Shown: positions 1 through 6,255 of the stretch, piece after piece
Numbering within the stretch: the first letter of the stretch is position 1
Layout: the number at the start of each line of letters is the position of its first letter
From: JACKLD01 sp049297695
GTDB lineage: Bacteria > Pseudomonadota > Alphaproteobacteria > UBA2136 > UBA6156
Length of the DNA stretch: 9,410 bases
Direction of reading: 5' to 3'
Assembly: GCA_049297695.1 (NCBI GenBank)
Contig: JBAQUT010000079.1
Location: forward strand, 1 to 9,410
The notes under the pieces: generated by a model
Told to the model about the DNA's origin: nothing
Seen by the model: the letters and a program-made list of their open reading frames with translations, nothing else
Databases searched by the model: none
Program-made: the position numbers and the translations under genes

Positions 1-1
1 G

Positions 2-478
2 CCCTCTATGGCTGGTCCTGCGAAGCTTCTGGAAGAAGCGCAGCAGGAAATCATGGTATGGAAAGACAAAGCCTACCGCCAAGCCGCCGAAGCCGACAAT
101 GCCCGCCGCCGCGCCGGACAGGATGTGGAGAACGCCCGCAAATTCGCCCTGCAAGCCTTTGCAAAAGATTTACTCCCCATTGCCGACAATCTCCTCCGCG
201 CGCTGGATGCCCCCCAAGGGAATGAAGCTGCCCTCCGCCAAGGCGTCACCATGGTGGCCGCCGCGCTGGAACAAACCTTCTCCCGCCACGGTATCACCAA
301 GGTCAAGGCCGAGGCTGGCCTTCCCCTCAACCCCGAGCACCACCAAGCCATGAGCCACGTGCCCAGCCCCCACCCTCTCCACACCATCGCGGCGGAACTC
401 CAAGGCGGCTATACCCTCCACGACCGCCTCCTCCGCCCCGCCATGGTCACCGTCAGCAATGGAGAGCAACACTCATGA
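2..478 (+). CDS. grpE: GrpE, nucleotide exchange factor for DnaK (5' end possibly cut by window edge)
   Basis: GrpE releases ADP from DnaK in the cytoplasmic Hsp70 cycle. The reading frame is open to the window edge. The first visible ATG is at 8, giving 156 aa, a little shorter than the usual 180-200 aa, and there is too little upstream sequence to see a ribosome site. The true start may therefore lie outside the window, with the variable acidic N-terminal tail missing. Numbering from ATG 8, residues about 5-65 form the long dimerising helix, including RRRAGQDVENARKFA and the typical FAKDLLPIADNLLRAL. The C-terminal beta domain carries the family signature GYTLHDRLLRPAMVTVS near residues 134-150. 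The stop overlaps the start of the next gene as ATGA at 475-478, so the two are probably translationally coupled. Identity is secure; only the start is in doubt. Confidence 0.93.
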   Translation, partial: PSMAGPAKLLEEAQQEIMVWKDKAYRQAAEADNARRRAGQDVENARKFALQAFAKDLLPIADNLLRALDAPQGNEAALRQGVTMVAAALEQTFSRHGITKVKAEAGLPLNPEHHQAMSHVPSPHPLHTIAAELQGGYTLHDRLLRPAMVTVSNGEQHS

Positions 479-930
479 CTATATCCATGTCCACCCTTTC
501 TCATATTGACAACCTGGCTGATTGCGTGGCCGTCCGTCATGAGGTTTTCGTTGTGGGGCAAAACATACCCCACAACTTAGAACAAGATGGGAAAGACACC
601 CAAGCCCCCACATTCCATGTTGTAGCAAAAGATGGAACCACGCCCGTTGGTACGGCACGTGTTGTGTTCCCCAAACCTAACCAAGCCAAAATAGGTCGTA
701 TGGCCGTACTGGAATCTCAACGCGGCAAAGGCATTGCCAAGCTTCTCATGGCCGAAGTCTTAAAAGAACTTGAACGCCGCAACATACCTTTCGCAGCCCT
801 CAGCGCACAAAAGTACGTCGCAAACCTCTATGAACATTTTGGTTTTGAAGTGGTGGGTGATGAGTACATAGAAGCGGGCATCCCTCATGTTTACATGACA
901 AAGTCGCTTACCAAGGAGGTATCCCGATGA
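475..930 (+). CDS. GNAT family N-acetyltransferase
   Basis: This is a 151-aa acetyl-CoA-dependent N-acetyltransferase of the GCN5-related fold, resembling the ElaA/YjcF-like group; the substrate is unknown. Visible marks are an N-terminal VRHEVFVVGQN segment (from about residue 20), the strand KIGRMAVL (72-79), and the acetyl-CoA pyrophosphate loop QRGKGIA at 82-88. The C-terminal part has LYEHFGF followed by EAGIPHVYM, typical of this group. The start at 475 overlaps the grpE stop by 4 bases and has GGAGAG at 461-466, eight bases upstream. Another in-frame ATG at 487 is possible. The gene uses more A/T-ending codons than grpE and dnaK, which may mean a different history. It lies between grpE and dnaK, an unusual position, but nothing in the sequence shows a link to protein folding. 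Confidence 0.9.
   Translation: MTISMSTLSHIDNLADCVAVRHEVFVVGQNIPHNLEQDGKDTQAPTFHVVAKDGTTPVGTARVVFPKPNQAKIGRMAVLESQRGKGIAKLLMAEVLKELERRNIPFAALSAQKYVANLYEHFGFEVVGDEYIEAGIPHVYMTKSLTKEVSR
913..920 (+). promoter_or_regulatory. Strong Shine-Dalgarno site AAGGAGGT
   Basis: This perfect AAGGAGGT lies inside the 3' end of the acetyltransferase gene, six bases before the ATG at 927. It is the strongest ribosome site I see in the window. It fixes the start of the following 90-aa gene and argues that this small gene is really translated. Confidence 0.85.
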
Positions 931-1199
931 CCAGCTCCCTCGACGCCGCCTACCTCTCCGCCGTCCTGCTGGCAGGTGCTTTGATGCGGGAACAACATCC
1001 CAAAGGGAAAGATGCCATGGCCCTGAAAGACGCCATCGCCAAAGCCCTTACCCACCCCGACACCATGAAAGATACCCTGTTTGCCAAAGCCTGGAGCCAA
1101 CGGAAAGATTTTATGAAAATCAAACTTGCGGGCGAGACTGGCGAGCTTATAAGTAAGCATGCATCCATCCTCACCGAAACCAACATAAATACTCTGTAA
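927..1199 (+). CDS. Hypothetical 90-aa protein between GNAT gene and dnaK
   Basis: I do not recognise this protein. It starts with an ATGA overlap on the preceding gene and has a near-ideal ribosome site, so expression is likely. A short hydrophobic helix-like stretch (YLSAVLLAGALM, residues 9-20) is followed by a lysine-rich, probably helical soluble region without cysteines or any motif I can name. The hydrophobic stretch is short and lacks a clear signal-peptidase site, so export is not supported. Its last 75 bases contain a candidate heat-shock promoter for dnaK, so its 3' end may have a double role. The function is unknown; the gene call rests on overlap, ribosome site and codon usage similar to its neighbours. 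Confidence 0.7.
   Translation: MTSSLDAAYLSAVLLAGALMREQHPKGKDAMALKDAIAKALTHPDTMKDTLFAKAWSQRKDFMKIKLAGETGELISKHASILTETNINTL
1125..1150 (+). promoter_or_regulatory. Candidate RpoH (sigma-32) promoter for dnaK
   Basis: CTTG at 1125-1128 is followed after exactly 17 bases by CTTAT at 1146-1150. This fits the alphaproteobacterial heat-shock consensus as I know it, CTTG-N17/18-CYTATNT; the T after the N is not matched. It lies about 100 bases before the dnaK ATG, inside the end of the 90-aa gene. Transcription would start near 1157-1160 and give a dnaK transcript independent of grpE. No CIRCE repeat for HrcA control is present here. This is a motif match only. Confidence 0.45.
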
Positions 1200-1248
1200 A
1201 CCACTTTTTCAACCAAACCAAACAACCTCAAACCCAAGGAGAATAACC

Positions 1249-3153
1249 ATGAGTAAAGTTATCGGAATCGATCTCGGAACCACCAACAGCTGCGTCGCCA
1301 TCATGGATGGTGCCGACACCAAGGTGATTGAAAACAACGAAGGCGTGCGCACCACCCCCAGCATCGTGGCCTTTGCGAAGGATGGCGAGCGCCTCGTCGG
1401 CCAATCCGCCAAACGCCAAGCCATCACCAACCCCGAGAACACGCTGTACGCCTTCAAACGCCTCATCGGCCGCCGGTTCGATGACGCCATGGTGCAAAAG
1501 GCCCTCAAAAACAGCCCCTTCAAAATCGTGAAGGGCGATAACGGCGACGCATGGATTAACGCGGGCGGCAAAAACATGTCTCCGTCGGAAATCTCCGCCA
1601 TGGTGCTCCAAAAAATGAAAGAAACAGCCGAAAGCTACTTGGGCGAAAAAGTCACCCAAGCCGTCGTCACCGTACCCGCGTACTTCAACGATGCCCAACG
1701 CCAAGCCACGAAAGATGCAGGCAAAATCGCAGGGCTGGATGTGTTGCGCTTGGTGAACGAACCCACCGCCGCTGCCTTAGCCTACGGCTTTGGCGAAGAT
1801 AGCAAAGGCCACAAAACGGTTGTTGTTTACGATTTGGGCGGCGGTACGTTCGACGTGTCGGTGCTGGAAATCGGCGACGGCGTGGTGGAAGTCAAATCCA
1901 CCAACGGCGATACATTTTTGGGCGGCGAAGACTTCGACGACCGCATCATCACATGGCTCGCCGACGAGTTCAAAAAGTCGGATGGTATCGATCTCCGCAA
2001 CGATAAATTGGCCCTCCAACGCCTGAAAGACGAAGCCGAAAAAGCCAAAAAAGAGCTGTCGTCTTCCACCACGACGGATATCAACCTCCCCTTCATCACA
2101 GCGGATGCCTCCGGTCCCAAACACCTGAACATCAAACTCACCCGCGCCAAGCTGGAACAATTGGTGGGCGACTTGGTGGAAAAAACGCTGGAACCCTGCA
2201 AAGCCGCCTTGAAAGATGCCGGCATCAAAGCGTCGGACATCCACGAAGTGGTGCTGGTCGGCGGCCAAACCCGCATGCCCTTGGTGCAAGCCACCGTGCA
2301 AAAGTTCTTTGGGAAAGAACCCCACAAAGGCGTCAACCCCGACGAAGTGGTGGCCATCGGTGCCGCCATCCAAGGCGGTATTTTGAAGGGCGACGTGAAA
2401 GACGTTCTGTTGCTGGACGTCACCCCCCTCAGTTTGGGGATCGAAACCTTGGGCGGCGTGTTCACTCCCCTCATCACCCGCAACACCACCATTCCCACCA
2501 AAAAGAGCCAAGTGTTCTCCACGGCGGCGGATAGCCAACCCGCGGTCACCATCAGCGTGTACCAAGGCGAACGCCCCATGGCCACCGACAACAAACTGCT
2601 CGGCCAGTTTAACTTGGAAGGCATCCCCCCCGCCCCCCGCGGCGTGCCCCAAATAGAGGTGACGTTCGACATCGACGCCAACGGCATCGTGAATGTCAGC
2701 GCAAAGGACAAAGGCACCAACAAAGCCACCAACATCGTCATCAAGTCCGATGGTGGCCTCTCCGATGCCGACGTGGAACGCATGGTGAAAGAAGCCGAAG
2801 ACAACGCCAAAGCCGACGCCGAGAAAAAAGAAGCGGCCGAAACCCGCAACACTGCCGAAGCCATGGTAACCAGCACGGAAAAGGCGCTAAAAGACCACGG
2901 CGACAAAGTCTCCGCCGAGGTAAAAACCAAAATCGAAACCGCCCTGAAAGACGTGCAAGAGGCCTTGGCCAAAACCGACACCTCTCCCGCCGATCTGAAA
3001 ACCAAAACTGACGCCCTCACCGAAGCCAGCATGGAACTTGGCAAAGCCATGTACGAGGCCGCCGCGAAGGATGAGGAAAGCAAAGGCACCGGAGACGACG
3101 GCAAAACGGTGGATGCCGAGTTTACCGACGACAGCACCAGCAAAAAAGAGTAA
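1249..3153 (+). CDS. dnaK: Chaperone DnaK (Hsp70)
   Basis: DnaK is the ATP-driven Hsp70 chaperone that binds exposed hydrophobic peptides in the cytoplasm, working with DnaJ and GrpE. The 634-aa length is normal. The ATPase domain has GIDLGTTNSCVAIMDG at residues 6-21, the catalytic lysine K70 in AFKRLIGRRF, DLGGGTFD at 195-202 (T200 corresponds to the autophosphorylated threonine of E. coli) and VGGQTRMP at 337-344. The interdomain linker DVLLLD (385-390) leads into VTPLSLGIETLGG, the start of the substrate-binding domain. A charged helical lid follows, ending in an acidic tail with DAEF. The start is preceded by AAGGAG at 1236-1241, seven bases upstream. The 49-base gap before it is the largest within the + strand cluster, and an RpoH-like promoter lies just upstream, so heat induction is likely. 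Intact and highly conserved. Confidence 0.98.
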   Translation: MSKVIGIDLGTTNSCVAIMDGADTKVIENNEGVRTTPSIVAFAKDGERLVGQSAKRQAITNPENTLYAFKRLIGRRFDDAMVQKALKNSPFKIVKGDNGDAWINAGGKNMSPSEISAMVLQKMKETAESYLGEKVTQAVVTVPAYFNDAQRQATKDAGKIAGLDVLRLVNEPTAAALAYGFGEDSKGHKTVVVYDLGGGTFDVSVLEIGDGVVEVKSTNGDTFLGGEDFDDRIITWLADEFKKSDGIDLRNDKLALQRLKDEAEKAKKELSSSTTTDINLPFITADASGPKHLNIKLTRAKLEQLVGDLVEKTLEPCKAALKDAGIKASDIHEVVLVGGQTRMPLVQATVQKFFGKEPHKGVNPDEVVAIGAAIQGGILKGDVKDVLLLDVTPLSLGIETLGGVFTPLITRNTTIPTKKSQVFSTAADSQPAVTISVYQGERPMATDNKLLGQFNLEGIPPAPRGVPQIEVTFDIDANGIVNVSAKDKGTNKATNIVIKSDGGLSDADVERMVKEAEDNAKADAEKKEAAETRNTAEAMVTSTEKALKDHGDKVSAEVKTKIETALKDVQEALAKTDTSPADLKTKTDALTEASMELGKAMYEAAAKDEESKGTGDDGKTVDAEFTDDSTSKKE

Positions 3154-3163
3154 GGTGCACACC

Positions 3164-3595
3164 ATGAACGCGGGATTATGGGCAATCGCACTGGGTATGG
3201 CAGGGCTTGTAGCTCTGCCTGCCCACGCCGAATCCTACCTCTCCCGCTACAGCAGCGGCGGCAGCATCTCCAGCCACTACGGCAGCGGCAGCTACTCCAC
3301 AGGCTCTGGCAGCGGCTATGTGTATTACGGCGGCCCCCATGGCAGCATCGAGCGCAAACACGGAACCACATGGAACCAATACCAAACCAACCTCCGCAAA
3401 GCCCGCGCCAACGCCCATGCCTCCGCATGGAATTTTCCCCTGCAAAACACCTGGGCCAGCCGCCAGTACATTGCTTGGACAGGCACCGTCCCCGGCGGCT
3501 ACTCCAACAGCCCCTGCGGCACTTACTCCCGCGCCCCAACGTCCTGCCGCGTGGGCACCACCCGTTACAACCCAGCCCTCCACGGAAGCCGCTAA
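3164..3595 (+). CDS. Secreted Gly/Ser/Tyr-rich small protein, unknown function
   Basis: This 143-aa protein has a convincing Sec signal peptide: a hydrophobic core at residues 5-18 and PAHA before a likely cleavage after A22. The mature protein starts with a low-complexity region rich in Gly, Ser and Tyr (about 24-61, for example SSHYGSGSYSTGSGSGYVYYGG). A more ordinary segment follows, with tryptophans at 70, 89, 97 and 105 and two cysteines (C118 and C128) that could form a disulfide in the periplasm. The ATG lies 10 bases after the dnaK stop, with TAAGG overlapping that stop as a ribosome site. I do not recognise a family. The Gly/Ser/Tyr region suggests a flexible or surface-exposed segment. 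Why an exported protein sits between dnaK and dnaJ is unclear. Confidence 0.75.
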   Translation: MNAGLWAIALGMAGLVALPAHAESYLSRYSSGGSISSHYGSGSYSTGSGSGYVYYGGPHGSIERKHGTTWNQYQTNLRKARANAHASAWNFPLQNTWASRQYIAWTGTVPGGYSNSPCGTYSRAPTSCRVGTTRYNPALHGSR

Positions 3596-3596
3596 C

Positions 3597-4238
3597 ATGA
3601 CAGCCCAACCCACCCTCAACATGCCCCTACCGGCCGACACCCAAAACATGCTGAACATCGTGCGCTTTGCCTACGAAATCGGTGCCGCCCGCCACAAACC
3701 CCGCAGCTGGCAATACAACCTGAACGAAACCATGGCTAACGTGGCCGAGCACTGCTACCGCGTTACCTTCCTCGCCATGATGCTGGCCACCATGGAAAAC
3801 GCCGATCCCTTCCGCACCGCCGTCATCGCCATGGTGCACGATACCGACGAAATCCGAGGCATGGATCTCACCCCCTACCAAAAACCCTACATGAAGCTGG
3901 ACAGCGACAAAGCCGTCACCGACACCTTCACGGGAACCCCCTTCGCCAACCTCTGCCTCTCCCTGTTCAAAGAGTACAAGGCGAAAGAAAGCCCCGAAAG
4001 CTTGTGCGTCAAAGATGCCGACATTCTGGACGCCGTGCTGGAACTCATGGAAATCACCGAACGCGGCAGCAAATATCTGGAAAAAATCCAACACGACATG
4101 ATGACCATCCGCCGCGAATCCCTCCGCACCGAAAGCGGCAAAAAAGTGTTCGATGCCATCGCCAGCGGCCACGTCGGCCCCTGGGATTGGTTCCTCAAAG
4201 GCCCCAGCACCTTCAAGGATGGCACTTATGGCAAATAA
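3597..4238 (+). CDS. HD-domain phosphohydrolase (YfbR / 5'-deoxynucleotidase-like)
   Basis: This 213-aa cytoplasmic protein belongs to the metal-dependent HD superfamily. The metal ligands appear as H52 (VAEHCYR), the H81-D82 pair (MVHDTDEIR, with E85 nearby) and D142 (VKDADILDAVLEL). The pattern RxxxW...N.AEH...HD..E resembles the YfbR and HDDC2 group, which removes phosphate from deoxynucleoside 5'-monophosphates, so a nucleotide-pool cleaning role is the best guess; the substrate cannot be read from sequence. The ATG is one base after the previous stop, with GGAAG at 3584-3588 eight bases upstream. The longer open frame to 3318 is only an out-of-frame reading of the secreted-protein gene. 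The 3' end overlaps the next gene by 11 bases. Confidence 0.85.
   Translation: MTAQPTLNMPLPADTQNMLNIVRFAYEIGAARHKPRSWQYNLNETMANVAEHCYRVTFLAMMLATMENADPFRTAVIAMVHDTDEIRGMDLTPYQKPYMKLDSDKAVTDTFTGTPFANLCLSLFKEYKAKESPESLCVKDADILDAVLELMEITERGSKYLEKIQHDMMTIRRESLRTESGKKVFDAIASGHVGPWDWFLKGPSTFKDGTYGK
4215..4219 (+). promoter_or_regulatory. Ribosome binding site AAGGA deciding the start at 4228
   Basis: AAGGA lies within the end of the HD gene, eight bases before the ATG at 4228. It favours 4228 over the in-frame ATG at 4219, which would overlap the ribosome site itself, and over the far-upstream ATG at 4153. Confidence 0.6.
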
Positions 4239-4527
4239 ACAATCCACCACCCAGCGTCATGCCCGCGAAGGCGGGCATCCAGGGCTGGAGGCACGGCTGG
4301 AAGCCATAGAATACCGCAACCAAAAGGTTGAATCCGACAAAGCGTGGGAAACTTCCCTCACCCGCCGCATCACCATCTCTGTCATCACCTACATTACCGC
4401 ATGTTTTATCCTTTCCATGATTCTCATACCAAACTGGTATCTTGTTGCCATCGTGCCAGTTTGCGGTTACTGGCTTTCCACACTTTCACTCCCCATGGTT
4501 CGCATATGGTGGCAATCAGGTAAATAA
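4228..4527 (+). CDS. Small two-helix membrane protein with N-terminal coiled coil and embedded repeat
   Basis: This 99-aa protein has a hydrophilic N-terminus, a short coiled-coil-like segment (LEARLEAIEYRNQKVESDKA, about 22-41), the sequence WETSLTRR, and two hydrophobic segments (about 48-66 and 69-90) separated by a short IPNW turn. I recall other bacterial small proteins with the same plan of EADKAWETS-TRR, a first helix, and a second helix ending in LSTLSLP; no function is known to me. Residues about 10-19 (RHAREGGHPG) are the translation of a palindromic repeat at 4255-4283, which keeps the frame. The gene overlaps the HD gene by 11 bases and ends two bases before dnaJ, so it is co-transcribed and possibly coupled to dnaJ translation. 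Its codons after the repeat are more A/T-rich than those of dnaJ. Confidence 0.75.
   Translation: MANKQSTTQRHAREGGHPGLEARLEAIEYRNQKVESDKAWETSLTRRITISVITYITACFILSMILIPNWYLVAIVPVCGYWLSTLSLPMVRIWWQSGK
4255..4283 (+). repeat. REP-like palindromic repeat inside a coding sequence
   Basis: The core ATGCCCGC (4259-4266), GAAG loop and GCGGGCAT (4271-4278) form a perfect 8-bp hairpin, flanked by CGTC on the left and CCAGG on the right. The sequence follows the widespread proteobacterial dispersed palindrome pattern CGTCAT(G/T)CCCGCG...GCGGG(C/A)ATCCAG, of which the Neisseria dRS3 element is a relative in form. Here it lies within the small membrane protein gene and adds about ten residues without a stop. 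I see no second copy in this window, so its repeated nature is from recognition and not from counting. Confidence 0.75.
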
Positions 4528-4529
4528 CC

Positions 4530-5705
4530 ATGCCCGACTACTACAAAACCCTCGGAGTCGACAAATCCGCCAGCGACGCGGACCTCAAGGCGGCATATCG
4601 TAAGAAGGCCATGGAGTTCCATCCGGATCGCAACAAAGCGAAAGACGCCGAAGCCAAATTCAAAGACATCAACGAAGCCTACGACGTCCTGAAAGACCCC
4701 CAAAAAAAGGCGGCGTACGATCGTATGGGCCACTCCGCCTTCACCCAAAACGGCGGCGCGGGCGCAGGCAATCCCTTCGGTGGCGGCGGCAACCCCTTTG
4801 CAGGCCGTGGCGGCCAACAAGGCGGCGGGTTTGAGTTCAACGGCAACATGGAAGACCTGTTCGAAGATATTCTGGGCGGTATGTTCGGCGGTGGCGGCGG
4901 CCAGCAGCAAACCCGCCGCAGCCGTACGTCTCGCGGTGCCGACTTACGCTACGATATGGACCTCACGCTGGAGCAAGCCTATAAAGGCCATAAAACCAGC
5001 ATCAGCTTCCCCAGCCAAAAACCCTGTGGCACGTGCGAGGGCAACGGGGCCAAAAAAGGTACCAAACCCACCACGTGCGAATCCTGCCACGGAAGCGGCA
5101 ACATCCAGTTCCGCCAAGGGTTTTTCAGCATGAGCCGCACCTGCGGCGATTGCGGCGGCACGGGCCAAATGGTGAAAGACAAATGCCCGGATTGCAAAGG
5201 CAGCGGCCGCACCCACCAAACCCGTAAGCTGGATATCACCATCCCCGCAGGGGTGGAAACCGGCACCCGCCTCCGCCTGCAAAGCGAGGGTGAAGCGGGC
5301 ACAGCAGGTGGCCCGGCAGGCGACCTGTTCGTGTTCCTTTCCGTCAAACCCCACCCGCTGTTCGAGCGCCAAGGGCCCGACCTGATGATGGACGTCCCCC
5401 TCTCGGTGTTCGATGCCTTGCTGGGAACCGAGTTGAATATCCCCACGCTGGACGGCCAAACCACCAAGGTCAAAGTGCCGGAAAACACCAGCCCGGATAC
5501 CCTGCTCCGCGTGCGCGGCAAAGGCATGAGCCACCTCAACAACCCCCGCCAGCATGGCGACCTTCTCCTCAACATCAACGTGGTCATGCCCGACAAACTC
5601 AGCAAAGAGCACAAACACACTCTCGCCGAACTCCGCGACGCCATCACCCAACCCGCCCAAGCCAAATCATTCCTGAAAAAACTCAGCGACTTCTGGTCCA
5701 AATAG
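4530..5705 (+). CDS. dnaJ: Chaperone DnaJ (Hsp40, type I)
   Basis: DnaJ delivers unfolded clients to DnaK and stimulates its ATPase. The 391-aa protein has the full class I layout. The J domain (about 4-66) carries HPD at 31-33. The Gly/Phe-rich linker spans roughly 74-120 and is rich in GGGGNPF-type runs. The zinc-binding region has four CxxCxGxG motifs with cysteines at 166/169, 183/186, 205/208 and 219/222. The C-terminal substrate-binding beta domains end in a helical dimerisation tail. All key residues are present. It starts two bases after the preceding stop, with only a weak CAGG ribosome site, so translation may depend on coupling. It is separated from dnaK by three unrelated small genes, whereas the two are often adjacent in proteobacteria. 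Confidence 0.98.
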   Translation: MPDYYKTLGVDKSASDADLKAAYRKKAMEFHPDRNKAKDAEAKFKDINEAYDVLKDPQKKAAYDRMGHSAFTQNGGAGAGNPFGGGGNPFAGRGGQQGGGFEFNGNMEDLFEDILGGMFGGGGGQQQTRRSRTSRGADLRYDMDLTLEQAYKGHKTSISFPSQKPCGTCEGNGAKKGTKPTTCESCHGSGNIQFRQGFFSMSRTCGDCGGTGQMVKDKCPDCKGSGRTHQTRKLDITIPAGVETGTRLRLQSEGEAGTAGGPAGDLFVFLSVKPHPLFERQGPDLMMDVPLSVFDALLGTELNIPTLDGQTTKVKVPENTSPDTLLRVRGKGMSHLNNPRQHGDLLLNINVVMPDKLSKEHKHTLAELRDAITQPAQAKSFLKKLSDFWSK

Positions 5706-5980
5706 CATTCACACGCTGTAAGACAAGTAACTTTCGTTTTGCACAACTGTGGCCACATGAGAGCGGGTGCAGGGGGTGCAACCCCCTGCCGCCCACAGGG
5801 CGTCATTACAGCAAAGCTGTTGGTCTCCGCTACGCTTCGGCTCCAGAGAGCACGGCCCCGCAAACGATACAGATACCCCCAACGCTTCCGCCGCGCGCAA
5901 CCTGGACCCGTAGGGCAACGCACTTGCGTAATCCAGTGCAGGCCTTTCACAAAGCCGCAACATTAAAGTATCCAAAGTAA
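5706..5980. other. Hairpin-rich non-coding region downstream of dnaJ
   Basis: I see no convincing gene in these 275 bases. After an A/T-richer start, the segment from about 5760 to 5945 is GC-rich and full of short inverted repeats: a perfect 9-bp stem with a GCA loop (5769-5777 with 5781-5789), ACAGC-AAA-GCTGT (5808-5820), and a three-part fold at 5902-5936. In that fold CTGGA/TCCAG encloses CCC-GTA-GGG and ACGC-ACTT-GCGT. None of the hairpins is followed by a T run on either strand, so they do not look like intrinsic terminators. The region may be a dispersed intergenic repeat or a structured RNA; neither can be shown from one copy. Open frames through it lack ribosome sites and read as by-products of GC richness. 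Confidence 0.5.
5769..5789. repeat. Perfect 9-bp inverted repeat with 3-base loop
   Basis: GCAGGGGGT at 5769-5777 pairs completely with ACCCCCTGC at 5781-5789 around a GCA loop. It has no T tract on either side. It resembles GC-rich palindromes that are often repeated between genes in alphaproteobacteria. Confidence 0.7.
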
Positions 5981-5996
5981 AACCCCCTCAGGGGTT
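5981..5996. terminator. Bidirectional intrinsic terminator between dnaJ and the 62-aa gene
   Basis: AACCCC (5981-5986) and GGGGTT (5991-5996) form a 6-bp stem with a CTCA loop. Read on the - strand, the stem runs into TTACTTT; read on the + strand it is followed by CTTT. It lies eight bases beyond the stop of the - strand gene and at the end of the dnaJ trailer, exactly where two converging transcripts should stop. The T tracts are short, so efficiency is uncertain. Confidence 0.6.
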
Positions 5997-6004
5997 CTTT
6001 AACA

Positions 6005-6193
6005 TCAATTACTCTCCACAAACCGCTTGCGCACTTCGTCCCATTCTTCCGCCGCACGCTCGGCCACGGCAGGGTCAAGCCCCAACCAGTCCGCCATCCG
6101 TTTTCCAGCTTCCAAGGCTTCCACTTCGCCTCCCACGGGCAACACATCCATAAACGCCCGCCGTACCACTCTCGCACCTTCCGTGTAGTCCAT
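6005..6193 (-). CDS. Hypothetical 62-aa acidic helical protein
   Basis: I do not recognise this protein. From the ATG at 6193 it has 62 residues: a short N-terminal part (MDYTEGARVVRRAFMDVLP) and a helical, charged C-terminal part with WLGLDPAVAERAAEEWDEV. The start is chosen because GGGGGG at 6201-6206 lies seven bases upstream. In-frame alternatives are ATG at 6208 and GTG at 6226, neither with a well-placed ribosome site. The gene has a candidate promoter about 65 bases upstream and a hairpin terminator just after its stop, so it may be a stand-alone transcript. It has no signal peptide, membrane helix or cysteines. Codon usage agrees with the other - strand genes (many GTG, GCG and GAG codons), which supports a real gene. 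Confidence 0.6.
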   Translation of the reverse strand: MDYTEGARVVRRAFMDVLPVGGEVEALEAGKRMADWLGLDPAVAERAAEEWDEVRKRFVESN

Positions 6194-6255
6194 TGTCGTA
6201 CCCCCCATGTTGTTCACACGTTGCACGCTTCCAGTCTACCTATGGATAAAAATAC

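Noticed and set aside
1200..1248. CIRCE element (HrcA site) ahead of dnaK
   Set aside because: No GCACTC-N9-GAGTGC-like inverted repeat is present in the gap or just upstream.
3318..3596. N-terminal extension of the HD protein to 306 aa
   Set aside because: The extra part is a shifted reading of the secreted-protein gene with Pro/Ala/Thr-rich sequence; ATG 3597 has a good ribosome site and starts close to the HD domain.
1827..3608. 593-aa open frame on the - strand opposite dnaK
   Set aside because: It lies antisense to the highly conserved dnaK gene, has an implausible Ser/Arg/Trp/Cys-rich composition and no recognised domain; GC-rich codon usage in dnaK explains it.
5769..5789. Intrinsic terminator for dnaJ at the 9-bp hairpin
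   Set aside because: No T run follows on either strand; the hairpin at 5981-5996 fits better.
5902..5936. tRNA-like cloverleaf
   Set aside because: Only 35 bases long with very short stems, no acceptor stem, and no TTCGA-type T loop or recognisable anticodon arm.
5709..5975. 88-aa open frame on the - strand in the dnaJ downstream gap
   Set aside because: No ribosome site, cysteine-rich unnatural composition, and it runs through hairpin repeats; better explained as non-coding sequence.
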